Shown piece after piece: positions 25,185 to 32,970 of a stretch of 64,000 nt of DNA; position 1 is the first letter of the stretch, and every line of letters starts with the position of its first letter. Origin of the DNA: Flavobacterium sp. W4I14 (lineage in GTDB: Bacteria > Bacteroidota > Bacteroidia > Sphingobacteriales > Sphingobacteriaceae); the NCBI GenBank assembly GCA_030817875.1, contig JAUSZU010000001.1, forward strand, positions 124,001 through 188,000, given 5' to 3'. The notes beneath the pieces were generated by a model. That model had not been told where the DNA came from. It searched no databases and saw only the letters and a list, made by a program, of their open reading frames with translations. Position numbers and translations under genes: made by a program.

Positions 25185-25898
25185 TTACTCTTTGGTTTTA
25201 GAGGTAATAATTGGAGCAAGTTCTTTCTTTAATTTTTCAAAATCTTCTTTACTCATCATATCAATTTCAGTTAATTCTTTGGCTTCTTTTAATTTAGCAA
25301 TAGCTTCATCTCTAGTCATTTTTCTATTTTTCAATAAAACTTCTCCAGACTCAATAGCTAACTCTGTATCCATTACACTTAGATATTTATTTATACCAAA
25401 AGCTCTACCATTTATTTCACCTAACACCATAACTACGTACATAGGTTTATTTTTGCTACCTCTGTGATATGTTTTTATTTCATTGACAACAACAGTAGTA
25501 TTTTTTAAACTATTATCTGCCATACTCTGTGCATCTCCGTTCATAGCAGACATTATACTTCCAAACCCAGCAGGTCTACCCATTTGTATGAATTCGTAAG
25601 TTTTTTTAGAAGTACTTCTTGATTGTGCCACACCACCTCTTGCCCTATTACCATAACTGCCCGAGTAAGTCCTTGTGCTCATTTCTTCAGAAGTAGGTGT
25701 TCCTAATGTTAAAGTATCACCTAACTTTACACTATTCTTACTAACTGTTACATACTCCTTTACTTGAACACCATTTTTAATTGAGCTAAAAAACTTAATG
25801 TCTTGGGTGTTTTCGTATGTCAATAAATCTATATTTTCTTGGGCATAAATATTGATGCCAGACAAAAGAATAATAAAGAGCGTAATTGTTTTTTTCAT
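25185..25898 (-). CDS. secreted protein with C-terminal SHOCT-like segment
   Basis: A 237-residue protein with a signal peptide (MKKTITLFIILLSGINIYAQ). The middle has an SR/G-rich linker (YSGSYGNRARGGVAQSRSTSK) and a beta-rich stretch. The end, RDEAIAKLKEAKELTEIDMMSKEDFEKLKKEL, resembles a SHOCT short helical hairpin, a motif used for oligomerisation. Location is periplasmic or outer membrane. It is the first gene downstream (minus strand) of the small envelope-protein cluster 26562-28159 and lies just before repeat R4. Function unknown. Confidence 0.68.
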   Translation of the reverse strand: MKKTITLFIILLSGINIYAQENIDLLTYENTQDIKFFSSIKNGVQVKEYVTVSKNSVKLGDTLTLGTPTSEEMSTRTYSGSYGNRARGGVAQSRSTSKKTYEFIQMGRPAGFGSIMSAMNGDAQSMADNSLKNTTVVVNEIKTYHRGSKNKPMYVVMVLGEINGRAFGINKYLSVMDTELAIESGEVLLKNRKMTRDEAIAKLKEAKELTEIDMMSKEDFEKLKKELAPIITSKTKE

Positions 25899-26115
25899 AA
25901 TCGTTATTTAATAGAATTGGTTCGTTTATTTTTGATAATTAAAATTTAAACGCTACGCTGTAACGCGTATTTGCCCAGAACTGGGTAGATTGGCAATTGA
26001 GAGTAGCGTGTTTATTTATTAGGGTTAAAAGTATGTAAAATTCTATAAATCATCAAATTGATGGTTATTTCTTATGACATTTGACTTCAGATTTGATTTA
26101 TGTGCTAAATATTAC

Positions 26116-26274
26116 GCTCACCGTCTGCGAACTGAGAAAATGTGTGAGAACTGGTAATTGCGCAGCAATGAGGTTCGATCTATGTTTTAACACAAGCGCA
26201 GCGCAGCATTTTCGATTACGCAGGTGAGCTGAAAAGTGGAATGCGATTAGATTTATCCAGGATGAAGCGAAGCA
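26116..26274. repeat. 160-bp dispersed repeat, copy 2 (inside the element)
   Basis: A direct-orientation relative of 16869-17028, about 87% identical, with the same GCTCACCG start and fold-back segment. It is the main recognisable content of the 25899-26561 gap, with a TTGCCCCCTCATAAAAATG motif at 26451-26469. The short minus-strand frame across it is not gene-like. Confidence 0.8.
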
Positions 26275-26561
26275 AAATCCTAGATAAAGATAGAGAAAGC
26301 ATTCATGAGGCAACCGATTTGCCAAAATTAAAACCATGACAGTGCAAAGCAATGGCGTGTGTTTTAAGTGGCATTAGACTTGCCGAATACCGATCTTCCT
26401 ACCTTAACCCACTGTCTTTTGCTAAGAATCACTAACAGAAAAGTAAAGCATTGCCCCCTCATAAAAATGCAGTATAGAATCCACGGCACCATATAAAGAC
26501 TAAACCCCTCCCTTTCTCGCTGTAAGCCACTAAATGAGAGAGGGAGGGAATTAGGATGCCA

Positions 26562-26990
26562 TTAATTTTTTTCTAGTTCTATAAAGCTTAAATAGCCTAT
26601 AAAACCTTGAACTGGATCAACAACACCAATCATAGATTCTGAACTTCCGTCAGTCACAATTTTAAGATATTTATTCTTGATATTGTCTTTTATGTAAACT
26701 GACATTTGGCCTTGCATTAACTGTTCGTGATAACTACTATAAATGTGGTAGCCAACATTGCTTAATTCATTTTCCTCATAATCTAATTTTATACCATCGA
26801 TTGATTTAACTATCACAGACCAATTATTTTTTGATATAATTGAATGCATCTTATTTAATGCAATAAGCTCATGATGTGTTGATGGCCTTTTAATATCATT
26901 AATTGATTTTGACTTTCGGTTTTGGTAGATAATTAAGATAACAATTATTAGTCCGGCTAAAAGAATAGTGTAAAATATTGGTGGGTTCAT
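26562..26990 (-). CDS. membrane-anchored hypothetical protein
   Basis: A 142-residue protein with an N-terminal membrane anchor (IFYTILLAGLIIVILIIY, about residues 4-21) followed by basic residues, so the body is probably cytosolic. The body is a small alpha/beta domain (NWSVIVKSIDGIKLDYEENE, YLKIVTDGSSESMIGV). It is separated by 2 bp from the upstream gene on the same strand, so the pair is one unit. No family recognised; the size would suit an immunity or accessory protein, but no toxin is seen. Confidence 0.62.
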   Translation of the reverse strand: MNPPIFYTILLAGLIIVILIIYQNRKSKSINDIKRPSTHHELIALNKMHSIISKNNWSVIVKSIDGIKLDYEENELSNVGYHIYSSYHEQLMQGQMSVYIKDNIKNKYLKIVTDGSSESMIGVVDPVQGFIGYLSFIELEKN

Positions 26991-26992
26991 AT

Positions 26993-27400
26993 TTAATTAG
27001 TTCTATTTGACCACTTGGTTATTTCTAGATTTTTACTCCCATCTTCCGAATAGACCTTTACATTTTCCTCTTCTCTTACGCCAACATAAACAACATTTTT
27101 TTCGAAGTCTACAGCAATCATAAAATTAGTATTACTGCAATTATGCTGTTGACAGCCCCACGCAATAAAAGTATTCTTATTTACTTCGATTGGTGTTTCT
27201 GGTCCCCAAGTTTTGATAAGGAAATCATATCTACTCTTTAATAAAGTCTTAAGTCGCTTATTAAGAGGATTGTTACCAAGCAACTTTACTTTGGTTGGAT
27301 ATTTACCGTTATAGCCTTTTAAGTAGGATAGGTTTGGTTTAGTGGTTATAAGTGATTGTAAGCTAATGAACAGAATTAATATTGTCTTAATGTATATCAT
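26993..27400 (-). CDS. secreted hypothetical protein
   Basis: A 135-residue protein with a signal peptide (MIYIKTILILFISLQSLITT). The mature part contains FIAWGCQQHNCSNTNFMIAVDFEKNVVYVGV, where the GC..H.C segment resembles the conserved core of small periplasmic inhibitor-like or immunity-like proteins. The two cysteines could form a disulphide. The next gene begins 2 bp beyond its stop. Function unknown. Confidence 0.62.
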   Translation of the reverse strand: MIYIKTILILFISLQSLITTKPNLSYLKGYNGKYPTKVKLLGNNPLNKRLKTLLKSRYDFLIKTWGPETPIEVNKNTFIAWGCQQHNCSNTNFMIAVDFEKNVVYVGVREEENVKVYSEDGSKNLEITKWSNRTN

Positions 27401-27423
27401 TTTAATAAAGCGATTAATGATAA

Positions 27424-27449
27424 AAGGCCATAGTTTGACTTATGGCCTT
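27424..27449 (-). terminator. hairpin terminator after the 72-residue gene
   Basis: AAGGCCATA and TATGGCCTT form a 9-bp stem with an 8-nt loop. On the minus strand it continues TTTTATCA, a short T run, right after the stop of the gene at 27455. Confidence 0.65.
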
Positions 27450-27454
27450 AATTG

Positions 27455-27673
27455 TTAATTGTCTGTAGCCCATAATATTAGTAGGGCAGCAATCCAATAT
27501 AATGTAAGGAATGCAAGAATTTGTAAAACATCGTTTCCTGTTGGAATAATTTTTTCTATGATTAGATCAAATCCCCCAAAGAAGCCCATGTATACTAAGT
27601 AAGCTAAGTAGCCAATCCAAATCCACCTTTTGGTTTCTTTGGGTAATGAAGAATAGTTTGAGAATGCAGACAT
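27455..27673 (-). CDS. small two-helix membrane protein
   Basis: A 72-residue protein with two hydrophobic segments: WIWIGYLAYLVYMGFFGGF (about residues 18-36) and VLQILAFLTLYWIAALLILWA (about 49-69). An inner-membrane location is clear. It starts 3 bp after the lipoprotein gene stop on the same strand and is followed by a terminator. Family not recognised. Confidence 0.68.
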   Translation of the reverse strand: MSAFSNYSSLPKETKRWIWIGYLAYLVYMGFFGGFDLIIEKIIPTGNDVLQILAFLTLYWIAALLILWATDN

Positions 27674-27676
27674 AAG

Positions 27677-28159
27677 TTAATTATTTAGATTTTTAAGGTC
27701 AAATGATAGTTCAATAAATTTTCGATCATTGTCAGTTACCAATGATGTATCTCTAAAATCATTATCATGGCTTCTTCTCATGCGTATTTTCAAATCGGTA
27801 GAATTTTCTTTAGTACCTGTGAAAAGTGACACCATATTATGGTAACCTTTAGATACTGATCCAGAACTATAGAGCTGTATATTAGGGTTAATCTTATTAT
27901 AGGCTTGGTCTGCATTAAGAACAATTTTTTTGTTATCAAATCCATCGATTATCACGATTTCATCTTTAAAGGCAATATTAAATTCTTTGCCAATTAATTC
28001 ATCTTTTATTTTACGAGAAGATTGTTCATCATAATATGGGTTAGAAACATAATTACTGGTTTGCCCCGAGTAAACTAGGTATTTGCCATTTGGTTGGCTT
28101 CTTTTGCAAGAAAATAGAAATAAGCAGGTCGCAAGAACAATTAAGATTGGAGATTTCAT
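27677..28159 (-). CDS. putative lipoprotein
   Basis: A 160-residue protein with a lipoprotein signal (MKSPILIVLATCLFLFSC, lipid-modified Cys at about residue 18). The mature body is polar with beta strands (EFNIAFKDEIVIIDGFDNKKIVLNADQAY). It is the first gene of a two-gene unit with the 72-residue membrane protein, downstream of the structured region 28178-28372. Function unknown. Confidence 0.68.
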   Translation of the reverse strand: MKSPILIVLATCLFLFSCKRSQPNGKYLVYSGQTSNYVSNPYYDEQSSRKIKDELIGKEFNIAFKDEIVIIDGFDNKKIVLNADQAYNKINPNIQLYSSGSVSKGYHNMVSLFTGTKENSTDLKIRMRRSHDNDFRDTSLVTDNDRKFIELSFDLKNLNN

Positions 28160-28177
28160 TGAAAATAGATTTAATGT

Positions 28178-28372
28178 TAGTCGTCCCCAAACTAACCTGT
28201 AAACACAATAAGCGCAGGACTGAACTTGAATGCGCTTTAGAGGTTCGGCAAAAAACCCTACACAACAAACAAGACAACCCCACGCTTATCGCGTAGGCGT
28301 TGCACTCATCTGTCCCTGTGTTATTTGAATTTTGCCGATTCCTAAAGCAGGACATTTAAGCTAACGCTTATA
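28178..28372. ncRNA. candidate structured RNA or transfer-origin-like palindromic region
   Basis: Nested complementarity is visible. ATAAGCG (28209-28215) pairs with CGCTTAT (28366-28372). GCTTTAGAGGTTCGGCAAAA (28235-28254) pairs imperfectly with TTTTGCCGATTCCTAAAGC (28331-28349). Inside, ACGC-TTATC-GCGT forms a small hairpin, and GTTAGT/ACTAAC forms one at 28178-28198. The region is richer in G and C than its surroundings and contains no credible frame. Either an RNA or a nick/oriT-type site would fit an element that lacks its own relaxase. Direction and function are undetermined. Confidence 0.35.
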
Positions 28373-28445
28373 TTTTAGTTAAATTAATTTCTGTTCTTTA
28401 TATCTTAATTTTGATTGATGTAAAGATATAAAGGAGAATTAAATT

Positions 28446-28468
28446 AAAGCACATTGCTGTGCCTTAAT
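28446..28468 (-). terminator. hairpin terminator after the 166-residue gene
   Basis: AAGCACA-TTGC-TGTGCCTT stem-loop immediately after the stop of the gene ending at 28470, followed on the minus strand by TTTAATTTAATT. The stem is short but well placed. Confidence 0.5.
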
Positions 28469-28469
28469 T

Positions 28470-28970
28470 TTAAGATTTTAAATGCTCCACAGTAAATAGG
28501 CTTACAAAATCTGTTTCTCCCTCTACAATCCTCCTGTAAAAGAAGTTATGAATGTCCATTGGCATGTAATTAACCCTCATTGAATATTCAATGCTATGTT
28601 GCCCTTCTAACGATTCAGTGATCTTAAAAGCACTTCTTAATAACAAATTGGTTAATCCGCTGCCGAATTTTTCAATTCCACTTTCATCAATCGAGATAAA
28701 GATGTAAGATTTGCCCTCTTTACTATTACTAAGGGTAATGTTCCAAAAGAAGCAGATATATTCTCTTACCAAATTGGTATTCTGTGGGTCTTTGCAATGC
28801 TCAACAGAAATATAAGTTCTGTATTTGGAGAGTTCAAATTTCTTTAATAAATCAGATGCAACATTGGTAATTGCCGTATAAGCCTGTTCAACTAAATCAT
28901 TGTTCTGTTGTAGATCAGCGTTTACCAAAACTAATTTCGTTTTAGTTTCTGTACGTGTTTTCGTTTTCAT
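28470..28970 (-). CDS. hypothetical protein of the element core
   Basis: A 166-residue soluble alpha/beta protein. Recognisable stretches are KLVLVNADLQQNNDLVEQAYTAI, YRTYISVEHCKDPQ and YICFFWNITLSNSKEGKSYIFISIDESGIEKFG. There is no signal or membrane segment and no catalytic motif. It lies between the structured region and the helicase-like gene on the same strand. Family not recognised. Confidence 0.62.
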   Translation of the reverse strand: MKTKTRTETKTKLVLVNADLQQNNDLVEQAYTAITNVASDLLKKFELSKYRTYISVEHCKDPQNTNLVREYICFFWNITLSNSKEGKSYIFISIDESGIEKFGSGLTNLLLRSAFKITESLEGQHSIEYSMRVNYMPMDIHNFFYRRIVEGETDFVSLFTVEHLKS

Positions 28971-29483
28971 TTTTCTAAATTTTATGGTGTGTAATCAATT
29001 ATTTTACTTTTTTAATGCATGTTATTTCTATGTATTTCTAGATTTTGGGCATAAAAAAACCACGATTTCTGGTCGTGGTGGTTTAATTTATGGCAGTTTT
29101 AATTTTGCCAATATCTTTCAGGCTATACTGTTATAAGAATAAAGTTGATCGAGATTTTTAGCGTTGTTTTATTAACGCATAATTATTGGTGCTTAGATGT
29201 AGCACTCTCGTTTACTTTACTCAAATTGTTCTGAAAATTTTGCCCTCGTAAAGATTCAGGGCGAAGATTTTTATCTATTAAAAGGGAGGGGGTGATATTC
29301 TATACTGGGGGTATCTTTACACCACACTCAAAATTTTTTTACTATAATTTTTTTTGGTGTGTCCTTACTTTTTATGAGGGGCAACAATAAAAAAAAGCAC
29401 CAAAGTAATTTGGTGCTGAAATTTTATCCAAAAATGAATACCTTACTATATAACTTTAGAATAGTTTATTTATTTGGATAAGT
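28971..29483. other. intergenic region with two hairpins and two GCCCTC motifs
   Basis: No gene is seen. A hairpin at about 29047-29082 (ACCACGA/TCGTGGT with flanking A and T runs) is terminator-like. TTTTGCCCTCGTAAAGAT lies at 29238-29255 and the inverse TTTTTATGAGGGGCAA at 29369-29384, two copies of a motif repeated through the element. The terminator of the helicase-like gene is listed separately. Confidence 0.5.
29390..29417 (-). terminator. terminator of the helicase-like gene
   Basis: AGCACCAAA-GTAA-TTTGGTGCT, a 9-bp perfect stem. On the minus strand it is followed by a run of eight T, 67 bp past the stop at 29484. Confidence 0.8.
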
Positions 29484-31352
29484 TTAGTGTTTAAGTTCTT
29501 CAATAATTTCGTGACCATGACCTTGTTTACCCCTTTGAGTTCTGTCCGATATTTTAAAATAAGTTTTTAGGTGACGTGGAAATGCTTTACCAGAAATCCC
29601 AAGTTGGAGGTAAATTTTAGAAAGCTCAGTTTTAATTACTTCTTCGGTATAAAACTTTCCAACTAAAAATACCCCCTGTACTTTGTCAAAAACAGGCTTA
29701 GTCAACTTTAATTTGTCGTTTTCTGCCTTATCAACTTTCTGATTAATCTTATGGAATTTAAATCCACGCTCTTCCATTTTTTTATAACCCAAAGTAAAAA
29801 AAGCATTAGCTATTTCGGGATATTGAGTCCTGAGATTCTCAATTTCACTGCTATGATTCGCAGTAAAATTAAATTTCAAATGCCTGTTATCCCGTGTAGA
29901 CAATTTTAATAGCATATCTGCCACCCGTTTAGTCTGTTCTATTTTAGTCTTTGCGAGGCTAAGCTTGATATTTTCTTCATCAGAAATAATACTATCAAAA
30001 GTATGCTCTTTAACGTTAAAATAGTTACTATCATCGTATGCTTGTCGTAAGTTTTTAGAATTAATATAATAGTTTTTTACCCGTTGTTTGTGAATGAAAT
30101 TATCGACCATGTAATAGTCTATTTCACCATTTAAAAACATAAACTCATTAAATGGAAGTGCTGAGAGACCTTTTTTTAAAGAATCCAAATTAGCTTCATC
30201 CATGGGATTATTTATTTCTTTACACTCAGCCTCTTCCAATTCTCCACGTTTTTCTATGTAAGCTTTTTGTAACCCATTTAAATATTGCTGTGTATCCTCA
30301 ACTGTTCTAAATTTTATTGTCGGTTTAAAATTGGTGATATGTGAAATAGAGTTTGTTGTAATAATCTCATTACTGCCTTCAGCTTTTCTAAACCTACCTG
30401 TTATCTGAATCGCTTCCGTTATTGGGTCTATAATAGAATGGGTGGCGTTATTAACATCGGTAATCATTATAACATCAGGTTTGAAATCTAAATCAATGTC
30501 TAATCCTGAAAAAAATCGACAAGTAAAGAAATTGTATCTCGCAAATCCTTCCAATGTGCTGGATGTATTATTAAAGCCCAGATCTTCCAGTATTAGTCTA
30601 CTGTCTTCGGAACAAAAAACTTTTGAATTCTCTTCCAGTCCGCATAATTTTATCACTGAATGAATGGTTAATGTGGAGTTTAAAAAAATAAATATTGGTC
30701 GCTCTTTCATTTTACCCAAAATCATTTTTAGAGTATTGACAATGTTGTTGGTTTTTATAAGATTAAGGCTTTGCTTATAATCGAAATCTGGTATAAACTT
30801 TCCGATTTTAAACCCGTTTTCAGCGAATCTCTTATCAGATGGTAAAATGGCTGTAGCAGATATCAGAGCCTTATTTTTGAATTTAAAAAAATCGTTCATT
30901 GGTAAGACGATCTTTCCTCTATAGTCTTTATCTGTTATTAACCTTTCGCATTCATCAAAAAGCATGAAAAAATCTTTGTATAAATCAAATTTGTTATTAA
31001 GAGATTCAATAACATGTTTAACTCTAGTGTAGCTTTCGGGAGTAACCATAACTTTCTTTACCTTGATACTATCATCATTGAGATAATCTCTTATTTCTTT
31101 TAACTTAGTTTTCTTATATACTGCAAGTATGTTCGGATGCTTCAGCTTTTTCCCTACTATCACTTCTACAAGGGGTTCAAGGATTATAGAATGTCTTGGT
31201 GTTTCTATTTCTTTTCGTGTTGCTCCAAATCCTGGAAGGATTTTAAAATATATATAATTAGTTAGTAAACCATTTGTTTTAAATGGTTTAAGATCGCTTA
31301 GGTAACGAATGTCGCTTCCAAAGTGAAATTCCTTAATTGGTAAATTTGCCAT
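29484..31352 (-). CDS. SF2 helicase-like protein with altered Walker A
   Basis: A 622-residue protein. The order of superfamily 2 motifs is visible: ILPGFGATRKEIE (about residues 38-50) where motif I is expected, FMLFDECERLI (motif II, DECE at 133-136), ALISATAI (motif III, 162-169), and AIQITGRFRKAEG (motif VI, 314-326). The motif I loop reads G-F-G-A-T-R, without the G-K-T/S lysine needed for normal ATP binding. The same kind of change occurs in other helicase-like proteins of Bacteroidota mobile elements as far as I recall. The C-terminal third is helical without known motif. It may act in element replication or excision with the 135-residue protein encoded upstream. Confidence 0.7.
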   Translation of the reverse strand: MANLPIKEFHFGSDIRYLSDLKPFKTNGLLTNYIYFKILPGFGATRKEIETPRHSIILEPLVEVIVGKKLKHPNILAVYKKTKLKEIRDYLNDDSIKVKKVMVTPESYTRVKHVIESLNNKFDLYKDFFMLFDECERLITDKDYRGKIVLPMNDFFKFKNKALISATAILPSDKRFAENGFKIGKFIPDFDYKQSLNLIKTNNIVNTLKMILGKMKERPIFIFLNSTLTIHSVIKLCGLEENSKVFCSEDSRLILEDLGFNNTSSTLEGFARYNFFTCRFFSGLDIDLDFKPDVIMITDVNNATHSIIDPITEAIQITGRFRKAEGSNEIITTNSISHITNFKPTIKFRTVEDTQQYLNGLQKAYIEKRGELEEAECKEINNPMDEANLDSLKKGLSALPFNEFMFLNGEIDYYMVDNFIHKQRVKNYYINSKNLRQAYDDSNYFNVKEHTFDSIISDEENIKLSLAKTKIEQTKRVADMLLKLSTRDNRHLKFNFTANHSSEIENLRTQYPEIANAFFTLGYKKMEERGFKFHKINQKVDKAENDKLKLTKPVFDKVQGVFLVGKFYTEEVIKTELSKIYLQLGISGKAFPRHLKTYFKISDRTQRGKQGHGHEIIEELKH

Positions 31353-31369
31353 ATCTTATTTTAAATAAA

Positions 31370-31391
31370 AAGGGTGTGGCTCTTACCACAC
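31370..31391 (-). terminator. terminator of the 135-residue gene
   Basis: GGGTGTGG-CTCTTA-CCACACCC, an 8-bp perfect stem. On the minus strand it is followed by TTTTTATTT. It sits in the 49-bp gap before the helicase-like gene, so read-through would be needed for co-transcription. Confidence 0.8.
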
Positions 31392-31401
31392 CCAATCTAG
31401 T

Positions 31402-31809
31402 TTACCCATTCATTGCAACCTTTGCTAAATCCTGTGCAGATACTGCAACTGTAATTTTCCCAGTCACATAATCATCAATCAAACGGAGGATTGCATCGCT
31501 CTTCATGATTTTATATCCTTTAATTCCTCTGGCATAAAAGAATTTAGGATAAATGTATTCCTTTCCACCACGGTCACGCTTAACAAAAATCGAATAATCC
31601 ATCTTGGTTCCTTTTTTCAATTCTTCCATAAATCCAGCAAACTGTGGTCTTGCATTAATTGGCATGTCACTGGAGTAATCGATGAATTCTGAAGGTGTTC
31701 CGTATCCATTTTTATTGTTTTCAGATACGAAAAAGTTTGAACTAGTAATAACCAATTCTGTTGAAGCTTGTGCGGACTTTGTGTCAACGCTAAAAAAATC
31801 TGTGTTCAT
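31402..31809 (-). CDS. hypothetical protein upstream of the helicase-like gene
   Basis: A 135-residue protein with a polar N-terminus (DFFSVDTKSAQASTELVITSSNFF) and an alpha/beta body (KMDYSIFVKRDRGGKEYIYPKFFYARGIKGYKIMKSDAILRLIDDYV). The basic, aromatic-rich strand region is compatible with nucleic-acid binding, but no known family is recognised. Its strong terminator lies before the helicase-like gene. Position suggests a role in element maintenance. Confidence 0.65.
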   Translation of the reverse strand: MNTDFFSVDTKSAQASTELVITSSNFFVSENNKNGYGTPSEFIDYSSDMPINARPQFAGFMEELKKGTKMDYSIFVKRDRGGKEYIYPKFFYARGIKGYKIMKSDAILRLIDDYVTGKITVAVSAQDLAKVAMNG

Positions 31810-31949
31810 ATTAATGTTTTAAGAACAGTGAATAATTGAGTTTATTAACTCTTTAATTACTGGACTATGAACACAAAGTATGCTGGCTTTACTGTAAAAA
31901 GGTAATTGTTTTGGAGGTCAAAATACTGTTGGTCTATTGCATGAAATCG

Positions 31950-32825
31950 TTAATAGTTTTTAAAAAGCGTATGCATATAATCTCTGTCAAGTATTCCGGA
32001 TTTCCTGACAGGTATATGTCCTAGTACAGAAAGTAAGTCATAAAAGAAATTCGCTTGATCATTTGTGAGCTTAACATTTGCCTTACTTGTAAGTATTGTA
32101 TAATTTTTCAAAAAGGGTAACATATCACGGCATAAACACACCATTAAGTTCTTTATTCTGATATTGGGATTCTTCAAGCTAATATTCGCTGTTTTCTCCA
32201 AATCTTCGATACTAATATCTCTGGTGCTACCATTTATATCAATTTTGAAATGTGAAAAGATTCGCTCTCCCAAAGCACCTAAAGGGAAATTAGCAGATGC
32301 GACGGCATCATATATAAGATTATAGATCCACGAAGAAATTTCTGCGTCCTTGATTCCTGTGCTTTTAGTTTTAGGATTATTTTTTGTACCAATATTCTCT
32401 TTTAGTACTAATTGTGACAGCTTGGCGTGTTTTAGATTTTTACAGTGAAGTAGAAATGTTGCAATCTCTTTTGCTTTCATATCGTCCTCATAAAAATCAT
32501 AGTACAAATTATAATCATACCATAAACGCTCATTACCTAACAGAGCAAGTAATAAAACTTCATCTAAACTTTCTTGCGCATAGCTATAATGCTTGAAATT
32601 AACACCGTCTTTCAGACCATTGCAAACCGCTGAAAACTGATTCTCTGTAGTGTAATCTAAATCGATCTGATATTTCTCTCTTTGTTTATAGGGATTCTCC
32701 TCATCATTATTATTTAATCTAATTATGAGGCCATGCTTTCGTATATGTTCAACTTTCTCATATGTTGTGTCTGGGAAGTAGTCTTTTAGTTTTTTGAAGT
32801 CTGGATGTATTCTGATTTCGTGCAT
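31950..32825 (-). CDS. hypothetical protein next to the integrase
   Basis: A 291-residue, mostly helical soluble protein. Segments such as DEVLLLALLGNERLWYDYNLYYDFYEDDMKAKEIATFLLHCKNLKH and QANFFYDLLSVLGHIPVRKSGILDRDYMHTLF look like a real folded protein, but no catalytic signature is visible. The start at 32825 lies 50 bp downstream of a GAGGGCA motif and of repeat R5. Perhaps a regulator or accessory of the element; unknown. Confidence 0.62.
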   Translation of the reverse strand: MHEIRIHPDFKKLKDYFPDTTYEKVEHIRKHGLIIRLNNNDEENPYKQREKYQIDLDYTTENQFSAVCNGLKDGVNFKHYSYAQESLDEVLLLALLGNERLWYDYNLYYDFYEDDMKAKEIATFLLHCKNLKHAKLSQLVLKENIGTKNNPKTKSTGIKDAEISSWIYNLIYDAVASANFPLGALGERIFSHFKIDINGSTRDISIEDLEKTANISLKNPNIRIKNLMVCLCRDMLPFLKNYTILTSKANVKLTNDQANFFYDLLSVLGHIPVRKSGILDRDYMHTLFKNY

Positions 32826-32896
32826 ATCTATAAAGTGAACCGCTTTAAAGATATTGAAGAAATATTTACCTGACTATTTATGAGGGCAGAAGTTTT

Positions 32897-32961
32897 GAGA
32901 ATATCCAAAATTTAGTTTAATTCTATTATTTAATGGGAAGGTTTCAAATTTGGATATTCTC
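32897..32961. repeat. element repeat R5, palindrome-ended
   Basis: The arms are GAGAATATCCAAAATTT and AAATTTGGATATTCTC. The inner segment has TATTATTTAATGGGAAGG. The outer arm bases differ from R1 (GAGAA/TTCTC against AGGAA/TTTCCT) but still pair, i.e. compensatory change. It lies 9 bp beyond the integrase stop. TATTTATGAGGGCAGA is adjacent at 32875-32890. Confidence 0.85.
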
Positions 32962-32970
32962 AGTCATTAA

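Noticed and set aside
26098..26352. 84-codon minus-strand frame
   Set aside because: Lies on the dispersed 160-bp repeat, whose other copy at 16869 does not keep a comparable frame.
28053..28355. 100-codon minus-strand frame rich in Cys and Ser
   Set aside because: Overlaps the lipoprotein gene start in another frame and covers the palindromic region; composition is not protein-like.
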